Shown here piece by piece: positions 1 to 6,659 of a DNA stretch of 8,533 nt. Numbering within the stretch: the first letter of the stretch is position 1; each line of letters opens with the position of its first letter. Source of the DNA: Gammaproteobacteria bacterium (GTDB taxonomy: Bacteria; Pseudomonadota; Gammaproteobacteria; Coxiellales; Coxiellaceae); contig JAHZKQ010000125.1 in assembly GCA_022600315.1 (NCBI GenBank), positions 1 through 8,533 of the forward strand, written 5' to 3'. The position numbers and the translations under genes were made by a program. The notes under the pieces were generated by a model. It ran no database searches. It saw nothing but the letters and a program-made list of their open reading frames with translations, and was not told where the DNA came from.

Positions 1-1745
1 ACGATGCTGGTCTTGAGAAATTATTATTATATTATCGTTGGTGGTCGAGTACGCTAGAGCCGGCGCTTGAGTTAGAGATTACCAAAACAGCAAATATAGA
101 AGAAAAAAACGTTACTTATACTCGTAAAGAAATTCCCATCACGCATTTAACTGCAGCGCAAAAAAAAAGCTTAGAAGCAATGCGTGAAATTTCACATCCG
201 GCTTTAGATGATAAAGAAATTTCTGCGACTAGCTTTCACAGCAAAGCGCCATTAGCATTTCAAAAAGCCAATGCGGCGATGCATCAATTAGCAAAAAGAG
301 ATGGTCACGGCCTAGCGGCACAAATGCGTTATCATATTCCACCGGGATTAAAAAATGCTTATATAGCGTTTGAAACGCTACAGATTGCGGGTGAAGAAAA
401 ACCAGAAAAGCGTTATACCGTGCGTTTGGGTTCACCCGTTTATGTTGGCAAGCATACAACAGCAGCATTACAGCTTGCAGCCGCCAAGCAAAATTTAATC
501 GCCATGGCAGAGGCGGTATGTGAGCAATTGAACAAAGATAAAGTTCCTGCTGATAAGATAAAAAAGATTCATCTACATCATTTAGTCACACCGTCAGGAC
601 CTTTAAATTTAAACTCAGAAACCACCATGGTCGATATTTTAAGGCAAGCCTGTAAAGCGGTAAATGCAGATGATTCAAGTATAAAGTTTATCTACGCCTC
701 AACACCAGTCAATGGTCCGGGTTCAATGATGGCGGCGGAAATGAAAGATGGTTCACGCACTTCATCCCGAGCGGCACGACTTGCTGATCTTGCCGATAGT
801 ATCAATCAGGTGGATGGCGATACTTTGGCAGCAGCACTTTGCGCCAGTGGTCAAGATCGCACAATGTCAGCATTTTTAGGAAGTACTAAGCGTTGGATTG
901 CTGAAAAAATATTTCCAGAAGATTCATCAAATGAGAACCAAGAAAAGGCTATGCAAGAGTTAGTGGTTGGCAGTAATTTTGCACCACTTGGCGCCACGTT
1001 CAGAACGCCTGGGTCTTATGGTGTAAAAAGCGGTGCATTTGCGTGGGGACACCAATTGTCTCTGCCAGATTATTTAGACGCTAAGGCAAAAGATCAGGTG
1101 CACAATGAATCGATTAGCAAAACTAATAAACTTGTAAAAATTCATGCAGGACTTTATCAGGGGATTGCTAATCAGTCGAGTAGAGTGGCAGAACATCAAC
1201 TTAATATATCAATTGCAGAACTTAAAAAAGTGTCAGGTGAAGATAATCCAAATGCACAACTATTTTTTGAAATAGTACAAGCACAAAGAGATAAAATTCC
1301 CACTAATCAGCCAGCGTTTCAAAATACCTTGCGCCACTGTGTTACAACAACCACAGCGCTGATCAAATCTCCCAACGATAATCATGCTAAAACCCAAGTG
1401 CAAAGAATGGCAGCACATATTAATCAAACACCGTTTTGGGGAAAAGTGGCCGTGGGTATGATCATTGTTGCGCTGTCTGGTTTTGCACTTTTAGCGGTGC
1501 TTTGTGCAGCGCATACTGGCGGTTTAAGTTTGCTGGTAGCAACGCATTGCCTAAAAACTGCCGCGGCTTTAATGGTCAGCACTAAAGCCGCGGCAGCCGG
1601 TACTGGTGCCGCCGGTACAGCAGCTGCTGGGGGAATAACCTATAGCGGTAAACGATTTTTTGCAAATCGCACAGAGCGTAATGCAATTGCGGCTACAGGC
1701 AATGCAATGGATCAGCTGTTAAACTCACCAGCAAGTGGCGGTTAA
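1..1745 (+). CDS. Uncharacterised protein, 5'-truncated, C-terminal membrane region
   Basis: I do not recognise this protein. The frame is open from the first full codon at position 3 to the TAA at 1743-1745, giving 580 visible residues. The ATG at 180 has no convincing Shine-Dalgarno site and the residues before it read as continuous protein, so the true start probably lies before the window. About the first 480 visible residues are soluble and polar, with no signal peptide or catalytic motif I can name. A hydrophobic segment of about 23 residues follows (bases 1446-1514), then a Leu/Ala/Gly-rich stretch (about 1524-1650) that could be a second membrane segment, then a short basic and polar tail ending S-P-A-S-G-G. 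A soluble body with a late membrane anchor resembles many secreted effectors of intracellular Legionellales, but no sequence signature proves this. The reading frame is certain; the function is unknown. Confidence 0.85.
   Translation, partial: DAGLEKLLLYYRWWSSTLEPALELEITKTANIEEKNVTYTRKEIPITHLTAAQKKSLEAMREISHPALDDKEISATSFHSKAPLAFQKANAAMHQLAKRDGHGLAAQMRYHIPPGLKNAYIAFETLQIAGEEKPEKRYTVRLGSPVYVGKHTTAALQLAAAKQNLIAMAEAVCEQLNKDKVPADKIKKIHLHHLVTPSGPLNLNSETTMVDILRQACKAVNADDSSIKFIYASTPVNGPGSMMAAEMKDGSRTSSRAARLADLADSINQVDGDTLAAALCASGQDRTMSAFLGSTKRWIAEKIFPEDSSNENQEKAMQELVVGSNFAPLGATFRTPGSYGVKSGAFAWGHQLSLPDYLDAKAKDQVHNESISKTNKLVKIHAGLYQGIANQSSRVAEHQLNISIAELKKVSGEDNPNAQLFFEIVQAQRDKIPTNQPAFQNTLRHCVTTTTALIKSPNDNHAKTQVQRMAAHINQTPFWGKVAVGMIIVALSGFALLAVLCAAHTGGLSLLVATHCLKTAAALMVSTKAAAAGTGAAGTAAAGGITYSGKRFFANRTERNAIAATGNAMDQLLNSPASGG
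1558..1596. repeat. Perfect 14-bp inverted repeat inside a coding region
   Basis: Bases 1558-1571 and 1583-1596 are exact reverse complements, separated by 11 bases centred on 1577. The arms contain the GC-rich core GCCGCGGC. The element lies in the Ala-rich segment of the preceding gene and encodes T-A-A-A-L on one arm and T-K-A-A-A on the other. No T-run follows, so it is not a classical terminator. It could form a strong mRNA hairpin about 150 bases before the stop codon. Confidence 0.8.
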
Positions 1746-1768
1746 ATTTAAGGTATCCATAGAGGGCC

Positions 1769-2194
1769 TTAAGAACGATTCAGTACTGCCATGGTGAGTC
1801 GATTGATTGAGACTAACTTACCGTCTTTATTGGTAATTTTGATTTCCCACACTTGAGTGCTGCGACCTAAATGCAAGGCCATGGCCTTGGCAAATACTGC
1901 GCCTTCGCGCATCGAACGAATATGGTTGGTATTAATATCCAAGCCCACGCAATAATGTGTGTTTTGATCGACACAATAATTTGCCGCGGTTGAGCCGACT
2001 GTTTCGGCTAATACACAAGAAGCGCCGCCATGCATAATGCCTAAGGGTTGCTGGGTGCGATGATCAACCGGCATTGTCGCTAGCAAGTAATCATCACCGA
2101 CTTCAGTAAATTCAATGCCCAAATGTTCTGACATGGTGTTTTGGCTGCGTTGGCTAACGTCTTCGATGCTAATTGGCATTTTCCAAATCGACAT
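1769..2194 (-). CDS. Hotdog-fold acyl-CoA thioesterase, YdiI/MenI-like
   Basis: A 141-residue hotdog thioesterase of the PaaI/YdiI group, which hydrolyses acyl-CoA thioesters in the cytoplasm. It aligns from memory along its whole length with E. coli YdiI (MenI), which cleaves 1,4-dihydroxy-2-naphthoyl-CoA. Shared stretches are the start M-S-I-W-K, M-P-V-D-x-R-T-x-Q-P, the active-site H-G-G-A-S-x-V-L-A-E, N-H-x-R-S-x-R-E-G and L-H-L-G-R-x-x-Q-V-W. Gln49, His55 and the catalytic Glu64 match E. coli Gln48, His54 and Glu63. The start is ATG at 2194: a GAGG Shine-Dalgarno sequence (2203-2200) lies five bases before it. The frame could begin at a GTG at 2200, but that GTG overlaps the ribosome site. 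No menaquinone genes are adjacent, so the substrate remains open. It converges on the upstream gene with a 23-bp gap. Confidence 0.9.
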   Translation of the reverse strand: MSIWKMPISIEDVSQRSQNTMSEHLGIEFTEVGDDYLLATMPVDHRTQQPLGIMHGGASCVLAETVGSTAANYCVDQNTHYCVGLDINTNHIRSMREGAVFAKAMALHLGRSTQVWEIKITNKDGKLVSINRLTMAVLNRS

Positions 2195-2238
2195 ACTCAC
2201 CTCATGAATTAATTAGTGGTTAGGCATCATAGCATATT

Positions 2239-2268
2239 TTGGCCCAATTCTATGGACAGTGGTATAGT
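2239..2268 (+). promoter_or_regulatory. Candidate sigma70 promoter for the flavoprotein gene
   Basis: A -35-like TTGGCC (2239-2244, four of six consensus bases) and a -10-like TATAGT (2263-2268, five of six) are 18 bp apart. Transcription would start near 2275, about 30 bases before the ATG at 2305. The site lies between divergent genes, so it is positioned correctly, but the -35 is weak. I found no convincing promoter on the minus strand for the divergent thioesterase. Confidence 0.4.
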
Positions 2269-2304
2269 GAATAAACATTACTTTACTGGTTAAAAAGGCT
2301 AAAT

Positions 2305-3726
2305 ATGCAAAAAGTTAAGGTCGCAATTATCGGTGCCGGTACTGCCGGCTTATCTGCTTTTAAAGAAGTGCGTAAACAAACCGACAGCGTCGTGCTGATT
2401 GATCATGGCCCCTTGGGTACAACTTGTGCGCGAGTGGGTTGCATGCCTTCTAAAGTTTTAATTCAAGTCGCACACGATTTTCATCGCCGGCATGTTTTAG
2501 CGCAGCAAGGAATTTATGGCGGTGAAAAACTGCAGATAAATATACCTGAAGCTTTAGCGCATGTGCGCAAACTGCGTGATTATTTTGTGGCGAGTGTATT
2601 AAAAGGTGTCGAAGCCAAGCGTGATTTTTTAGTTGAAGGTACGGCAGAATTTATCGCGCCACAGACAATCAAAGTCAATGGCAAAGAAATTCACGCTGAA
2701 AAAATCATTATTGCAACAGGTTCTAGAAGCGTTGTGCTACCAGCTTGGGAAAGTTTTGCCGATAAAATCTTAACCAGCGATACGATTTTCGAACAACAAG
2801 ATTTGCCGAAGAAAATGGCCGTCATTGGCACGGGTGTGATTGGTTTGGAGTTGGGTCAAGCGCTTGCACATTTGGGTGTTGAGGTCACCGCGTTTGGCCG
2901 CACAAAATTTATGGGTGGTTTAACTGATCCTGTGGTTGCCGATGTGGCTTGTGAGATTTTAGCCACAGAATTAAATTTAAAAATTGGTAGCCATGCACAA
3001 GTTGCCGTTACAAATGAGGGTTTATTGGTTAAAGCCGATACCACAGCAATTAAGGTCGATAAAGTATTAGCCGCAATGGGTCGTCGGCCGGATTTTAGCA
3101 GATTAAATTTAGCTGCAGCAGGAATTGAATTAAATCAAAATGGTATGCCGAATGTCAGTCCGATTACCACTCAAGTGGATGATCAAGCTATTTTTATGAT
3201 TGGTGATGCGATGAAAACTCGACCCTTGTTGCATGAGGCGGCCGATGAAGGTCGGATTGCAGGTTATAATGCAGTGCGCGATAAAGTGCAGTGTTTTAAA
3301 CGTCGGGCGCGCATGCATATTGTGTTTACACAACCAAATATCGCGGTGGTTGGTCAACCTTATCAAGAGCTACAAGACAACAATATTAATTTTCATTGCG
3401 GTGAAGTATCGTTTAGTGATCAAGGTCGAGCGCGGGTTAAAATTGCCAATGCCGGACATTTACGGGTTTATGTTGAAACTGAATCGGGCAAGTTATTGGG
3501 CGCAGAAATGATAGCACCAGACGGCGAACATTTAGCGCATTTATTAGCATGGGCGATTCAACAACAAATGACCGTGTTTGATATATTACGCATGCCATAT
3601 TATCACCCGGTAGTGGAAGAAGGGATGCGCACCGCATTGCGCGATGCAGCCCAAAAAGTTTGCCAAACCTGTCAAGCTTCTGAATTAGCGATGTGCGATA
3701 GTGCGGCAGCTTCAGGATTAAGTTAG
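2305..3726 (+). CDS. Dihydrolipoyl dehydrogenase-like flavoprotein disulfide reductase
   Basis: A 473-residue class I pyridine nucleotide-disulfide oxidoreductase, best matched to lipoamide dehydrogenase (dihydrolipoamide + NAD+ to lipoamide + NADH), expected in the cytoplasm. Visible in order: FAD-binding G-A-G-T-A-G (10-15); redox disulfide C41-x4-C46 in the context T-C-A-R-V-G-C-M-P-S-K; NAD(P)-binding G-T-G-V-I-G (175-180); second FAD motif I-G-D (299-301); and the dimerisation-domain active-site pair His434/Glu439 in H-P-V-V-E-E, spaced as in E. coli Lpd His444/Glu449. The ATG has an AAGG ribosome site six bases upstream. No 2-oxo-acid dehydrogenase E1 or E2 genes are nearby, so it may be a stand-alone family member rather than the complex E3. 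The last 23 residues add a tail with C453-x2-C456 and C464. Mercuric and glutathione reductases are less likely because no heavy-metal domain or glutathione-site features are evident. Confidence 0.9.
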   Translation: MQKVKVAIIGAGTAGLSAFKEVRKQTDSVVLIDHGPLGTTCARVGCMPSKVLIQVAHDFHRRHVLAQQGIYGGEKLQINIPEALAHVRKLRDYFVASVLKGVEAKRDFLVEGTAEFIAPQTIKVNGKEIHAEKIIIATGSRSVVLPAWESFADKILTSDTIFEQQDLPKKMAVIGTGVIGLELGQALAHLGVEVTAFGRTKFMGGLTDPVVADVACEILATELNLKIGSHAQVAVTNEGLLVKADTTAIKVDKVLAAMGRRPDFSRLNLAAAGIELNQNGMPNVSPITTQVDDQAIFMIGDAMKTRPLLHEAADEGRIAGYNAVRDKVQCFKRRARMHIVFTQPNIAVVGQPYQELQDNNINFHCGEVSFSDQGRARVKIANAGHLRVYVETESGKLLGAEMIAPDGEHLAHLLAWAIQQQMTVFDILRMPYYHPVVEEGMRTALRDAAQKVCQTCQASELAMCDSAAASGLS

Positions 3727-3766
3727 TTTTGTGTTATTATAAACTTTTAATTCGGTGCAAAACGCT

Positions 3767-5083
3767 ATGCCAGAAATTATTGCCGACTCAACATTAATTA
3801 CCACGCCACTTAATTTTAAAGTGGTCGAGCTGATCGCTTATAGTTCTGTCACTTTAACAGCCGAAATCACTGATCAAGCTGGCCGGAGTTGGCGTTCTCT
3901 AGCAGAGTTTAAAGCTAATGCCGATGGTATAGTTGATTTAGCCGAGCAGGCGCCGATTAAAGGCACTTACCATCATGCCGATGTGAGCGGTTTGTTTTGG
4001 TCGATGCGCCCAGATGCAGGCGATCAGCATGATACATTGTTTACCCCTAATGATAAAAATGCATTAAATGTTACGGTAAAGGTTTTTCAAGAAAATAAAT
4101 TAGCTGCTGAAAAAATTGTTAGTCGTTATTACCGAGATACAGCGGTTAGCAGTGAATTAATTAATAATGAATTTTTTAATGGGAAAATCTATTATCCAGA
4201 AGCTGAAGGTCCATCACCGGCCATTATACTCTGTAGTGGTAGTGGCGGCGGGATTGATTCGCAGCAACTTAATGCGACTGTATTGGCTTCAGCAGGCTAT
4301 ATGGTATTGGTGGTAGCGTATTATAATTATCAAGACTTGGCAGATGAATTATACGAAGTGCCACTTGACCCTATTGTACAAGCGATTGAGTGGTTGAATC
4401 AACATGATAAAGTTAGTCATAACAAGATTGTATTAATGGCGCCATCAAAAGGTGCTGAAGCAGTATTGCTTGCTGCGGCACTTGCACAATCTCAGGCGGT
4501 AGCTGGAGTGATTGCTATTTCTCCTAGTATTTTAATGTGGCAAGGTTTTGGTAAAGGCCGACCTGAAAATAAATCCTCTTGGAGTTATCAGGGCCAGGCA
4601 ACGTTTTTTGTAAAAATAAATGAGTTGCGTTTAGGTTTGCAGATATTATTTAAAAAATTACTAAGCAATTCGCCACTAGCACCTTACATAAAGTCTTTAT
4701 TGCCATTACGTTTAATCCCTGCTTATTTAGGTTTGAAAAGTAAAATTAAAAAATCACCTAAAGCAGTTATTCCGGTGACTGCTATTGCGGCACCATTATT
4801 ATTAATCGCGGGTGAAAAAGATTCTGTCTGGCCAGCCAGCAATATGGCTAAAACCATACAAATTTTAAGGCAAGACACCGGTTTTAAAGATGACGAGGTC
4901 TATATTTATTCGCGTGCTGGGCATGCATTTCGATTGCCTTATCAGCCTACGGCCATTACTTGGTCTTGGCCGCCAGGCGCTAAATTTGGTATGCATTTTG
5001 GTGGTTCACCACAAGCTAATGCTGAAGCGGCCAACAGTGCTTGGCAACATATTTTAGATTTTCTAAAAAAAGTCACAGCTTAA
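3767..5083 (+). CDS. BAAT/acyl-CoA thioesterase family alpha/beta hydrolase
   Basis: A 438-residue protein with the two-domain architecture of acyl-CoA thioesterases and bile-acid-CoA:amino-acid N-acyltransferases. The N-terminal beta-sandwich domain (about residues 13-135) includes the family-like G-L-F-W-S-M-R-P. The C-terminal alpha/beta hydrolase domain (about 150-438) has the nucleophile motif A-P-S-K-G-A-E with Ser227, Asp352 in G-E-K-D-S-V-W-P and His386 in G-H-A-F-R-L-P-Y, a complete triad. Serine at the nucleophile position points to thioester hydrolysis; animal BAAT acyltransferases use cysteine. Its physiological substrate is unknown. The ATG at 3767 is preferred, with a weak GGTG nine bases upstream; a GTG at 3755 would add four residues but has no ribosome site. 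It follows the flavoprotein gene by 40 bp, so the two may be co-transcribed. No signal peptide is visible. Confidence 0.85.
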   Translation: MPEIIADSTLITTPLNFKVVELIAYSSVTLTAEITDQAGRSWRSLAEFKANADGIVDLAEQAPIKGTYHHADVSGLFWSMRPDAGDQHDTLFTPNDKNALNVTVKVFQENKLAAEKIVSRYYRDTAVSSELINNEFFNGKIYYPEAEGPSPAIILCSGSGGGIDSQQLNATVLASAGYMVLVVAYYNYQDLADELYEVPLDPIVQAIEWLNQHDKVSHNKIVLMAPSKGAEAVLLAAALAQSQAVAGVIAISPSILMWQGFGKGRPENKSSWSYQGQATFFVKINELRLGLQILFKKLLSNSPLAPYIKSLLPLRLIPAYLGLKSKIKKSPKAVIPVTAIAAPLLLIAGEKDSVWPASNMAKTIQILRQDTGFKDDEVYIYSRAGHAFRLPYQPTAITWSWPPGAKFGMHFGGSPQANAEAANSAWQHILDFLKKVTA

Positions 5084-5772
5084 ACATTAAAGTTATTGAC
5101 GACTAGACCACCGGTAAACTGCGCAAAGCGCGTATCGTGTTGGCCATAAAACGCATCGACTCCGCCACGCACGGCAATGTGTTGATTAATTTGGTATTGC
5201 ATGCCAACCCCGCCAGCCACTCCGATGCCACCGTCATTTAAAGTTTGGTGATAAGGATAGCCGGGTGTTGTAGGACTTAAAGTATAAGTTTCTTTGATAT
5301 TATTAAATGCATAGCCAGGACCTGCTTTTAATATTAATGAAGTGTTATTAAAAATATCAAAGCTGACTACACCTTCAAGATCAATCAATGATAAATTTTG
5401 AGTCTTGCTATATTGGCTGGAATAGTTTGTTCCGCCAACAGAGAAGTTAGTGGATTTTTTTGATTTAGTTTGCAGATAATAGTCATAATCTGCCTCGACA
5501 CCAAAAGCGATACGTTTTTGTGGGTTATGATTAAAGAAATAACCGGCGCCAATATGCGGGCCATAAATCAAGCCCAGTTTATTATTTACAGCTTTTAATA
5601 GATAGCTGCCATTGGATTGTAAATTGGCATTGTAGCTGCCAGTATTGGCGTTATCCAGTGCGCCAACGCTGCCGCCAAGCACACCATAAAAACCAGTCGG
5701 TGATGCTAGGGCCATGGTTAAGCTGCCTAGTCCGGCGATAATAATTAAAGTGGTTAATAATTTTTTATTCAT
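5080..5772 (-). CDS. Outer-membrane beta-barrel protein (opacity/OmpA-like)
   Basis: A 230-residue exported protein. The N-terminus M-N-K-K-L-L followed by a hydrophobic core and A-L-A is a standard signal peptide, with cleavage likely after residue 23. The mature part of about 207 residues starts G-F-Y-G-V-L-G-G and alternates amphipathic, Gly/aromatic-rich strands with polar loops (for example G-P-H-I-G-A-G-Y-F-F, G-V-E-A-D-Y-D-Y-Y and V-A-G-G-V-G-M-Q-Y). This fits a small eight-stranded barrel of the OMP_b-brl/opacity family in the outer membrane. The C-terminus ends N-N-F-N-V, so the usual terminal phenylalanine is not the last residue. The ribosome site is poor (GAG, then six A's before ATG). 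It lies 27 bp downstream of another exported-protein gene on the same strand and was probably transcribed with it. Its stop codon overlaps that of the convergent hydrolase gene. The ligand and role are unknown. Confidence 0.85.
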   Translation of the reverse strand: MNKKLLTTLIIIAGLGSLTMALASPTGFYGVLGGSVGALDNANTGSYNANLQSNGSYLLKAVNNKLGLIYGPHIGAGYFFNHNPQKRIAFGVEADYDYYLQTKSKKSTNFSVGGTNYSSQYSKTQNLSLIDLEGVVSFDIFNNTSLILKAGPGYAFNNIKETYTLSPTTPGYPYHQTLNDGGIGVAGGVGMQYQINQHIAVRGGVDAFYGQHDTRFAQFTGGLVVNNFNV

Positions 5773-5799
5773 TTTTTTCTCATAAAGTTTTAGTTATTT

Positions 5800-6369
5800 T
5801 TATTTGGACGTAATTGTAATCGTATTAATATTATTGGTTTGCACAGAATTAACCGTAAAAATTCCAGCTTGGTTGCCCGAGAGCGTTGCAGCAGTTATTT
5901 TTCCTGCGGTCTCAGTAATATCTAAATTAATCGATACAGTATTCCCCGATTTATGAATATCATGTGCTTTGACCGTTATTGTTATCGGTAGCGTGCTGGT
6001 TGCAGTGGAATTTAATAAAGCGGTTAACAAAGTAAAGGGCCCAGCGCTGGCACCTTGAACCAAGCTTTGATTTGGCGGTTGACTGTAAGTTGCAGTGTTT
6101 GCGAAATTTGGTGCGACACTTAGCTTTGCAGGAAACGACCAGTCGAGCCGATTACTGTTATTATTTTTTAATTGAATTTTGATGGTAGTAATCGCTGTGA
6201 TAGGCAATATGCCAGTGCCACTAGGTGGCTGTAATTTTTGCCAAGGAATAGAAGTTCGAGCAGCTGGGATTAACTTTTCCCACTTTGGCCAAACAGGCGG
6301 TGGTCCAGCAAAACTGGTTGCGGTAATGATTAGCAGTGTAACCGCCGTTATTTTTGTCATAATTTGCAT
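5800..6369 (-). CDS. Unknown exported protein with Pro/Trp-rich N-terminus
   Basis: I do not recognise this 189-residue protein. It begins M-Q-I-M-T-K with a hydrophobic core and T-S-F-A, so signal peptidase I cleavage after Ala21 is likely. The mature chain starts G-P-P-P and carries two related short motifs, K-W-E-K-L-I-P (29-35) and P-W-Q-K-L-Q-P (42-48). The rest is rich in Thr, Ser, Asn and Ile with alternating hydrophobic residues, suggesting an all-beta fold, and has no cysteine. The start at 6369 is chosen because GGAGAG (6379-6374) precedes it at good spacing and it places the signal peptide at the N-terminus. The frame extends to 6465 but that extension would bury the signal sequence. 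It precedes the beta-barrel gene by 27 bp in the same direction, so both may be co-expressed at the cell surface. It may be periplasmic, surface-bound or secreted. Confidence 0.75.
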   Translation of the reverse strand: MQIMTKITAVTLLIITATSFAGPPPVWPKWEKLIPAARTSIPWQKLQPPSGTGILPITAITTIKIQLKNNNSNRLDWSFPAKLSVAPNFANTATYSQPPNQSLVQGASAGPFTLLTALLNSTATSTLPITITVKAHDIHKSGNTVSINLDITETAGKITAATLSGNQAGIFTVNSVQTNNINTITITSK

Positions 6370-6518
6370 TTTTCTCTCCACATTAAAGTGCATGCAGTTC
6401 AGTAGCAGTTGTGGCAAAGGTCCATTTGCAAAGTAGAATCCGGTCAAATCGCACTGATCTATCATTTCAGTATGGATAAGCTAACACCCAAAGCTTAAGG
6501 AAAAATTAAGAATCCCAT
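6370..6518. other. Intergenic region upstream of the exported-protein gene
   Basis: This is the left part of the 290-bp region between divergent genes. It should hold the minus-strand promoter of the exported-protein operon. A TTGACC-like -35 can be read on the minus strand (complement of 6441-6446), but no good -10 lies at the right distance. An 8-bp palindrome TGCATGCA sits at 6389-6396. I see no supported coding sequence here. Confidence 0.4.
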
Positions 6519-6556
6519 AACCCCACTATTTTAGTGGATAAGTGAGGGGTTTTTTT
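6519..6556 (+). terminator. Rho-independent terminator-like hairpin with seven T's
   Basis: AACCCC (6519-6524) pairs with GGGGTT (6546-6551), and the stem runs directly into seven T's (6550-6556), as in an intrinsic terminator read on the plus strand. A second perfect hairpin lies inside it: CCACTA (6523-6528), loop TTT, TAGTGG (6532-6537). The two share C6523 and C6524, so they compete in part. The nearest upstream annotated genes are on the minus strand, so no known plus-strand transcript ends here. It may insulate fba or end a short unannotated RNA. Confidence 0.55.
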
Positions 6557-6591
6557 GTACAAAATAGACATAAAGCTGCTGAATTGGAGTT

Positions 6592-6621
6592 CTGGCCGTC
6601 GTTAAGGGACTACTATATAAT
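6592..6621 (+). promoter_or_regulatory. Candidate fba promoter with consensus -10
   Basis: A perfect -10 hexamer TATAAT occupies 6616-6621. The best -35 at 17-18 bp spacing is poor (CTGGCC at 6592-6597, three of six consensus bases), so an activator could be needed. The predicted transcript start is near 6628, giving a leader of about 32 bases before the fba ATG. The site lies downstream of the terminator-like hairpin. Confidence 0.55.
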
Positions 6622-6635
6622 GGCAACCCTTGCCA
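6621..6635. promoter_or_regulatory. Palindrome TGGCAA-N3-TTGCCA at predicted fba start site
   Basis: A perfect inverted repeat with 6-bp arms and a 3-base centre begins on the last base of the -10 box and is centred on the predicted +1. Such a position would suit a repressor operator, or a 5' stem-loop if transcription starts slightly upstream. No specific regulator can be named from the sequence. Confidence 0.4.
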
Positions 6636-6647
6636 GAATCACCCAAC

Positions 6648-6653
6648 AAGGAG
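6648..6653 (+). promoter_or_regulatory. Strong ribosome binding site that sets the fba start
   Basis: AAGGAG lies six bases before the ATG at 6660. It fixes the start there rather than at the in-frame TTG at 6630, which has no ribosome site and would overlap the palindrome and predicted transcription start. Confidence 0.85.
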
Positions 6654-6659
6654 AGTGCT

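Noticed and set aside
180..182. ATG 180 as the true start of the first gene.
   Set aside because: The frame is open for all 59 preceding codons with protein-like sequence, and no Shine-Dalgarno site precedes this ATG; it remains a weak alternative.
1748..1772. TTAAGG/CCTTAA inverted repeat between the first two genes as a bidirectional terminator.
   Set aside because: The stem is only six mostly A/T pairs around a 13-base loop with no T-run.
6179..6436. Open frame on the plus strand opposite the exported-protein gene.
   Set aside because: It is antisense to a gene with a signal peptide and a ribosome site, and has neither a ribosome site of its own nor a recognisable product.
6370..6465. 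Longer start for the exported protein, adding 32 residues.
   Set aside because: The extension would place polar sequence in front of an obvious signal peptide, while ATG 6369 has a good GGAGAG site.
6621..6635. Sigma54 (-24/-12) promoter, because TGGCA and TTGC both occur.
   Set aside because: The GG to GC spacing is two bases too short for the sigma54 consensus, and the elements form a symmetric palindrome next to a perfect sigma70 -10.
6630..6659. TTG start for the aldolase, ten residues earlier.
   Set aside because: It has no ribosome site, overlaps the predicted transcription start, and the family begins at M-P-L-I-S; AAGGAG fixes ATG 6660.
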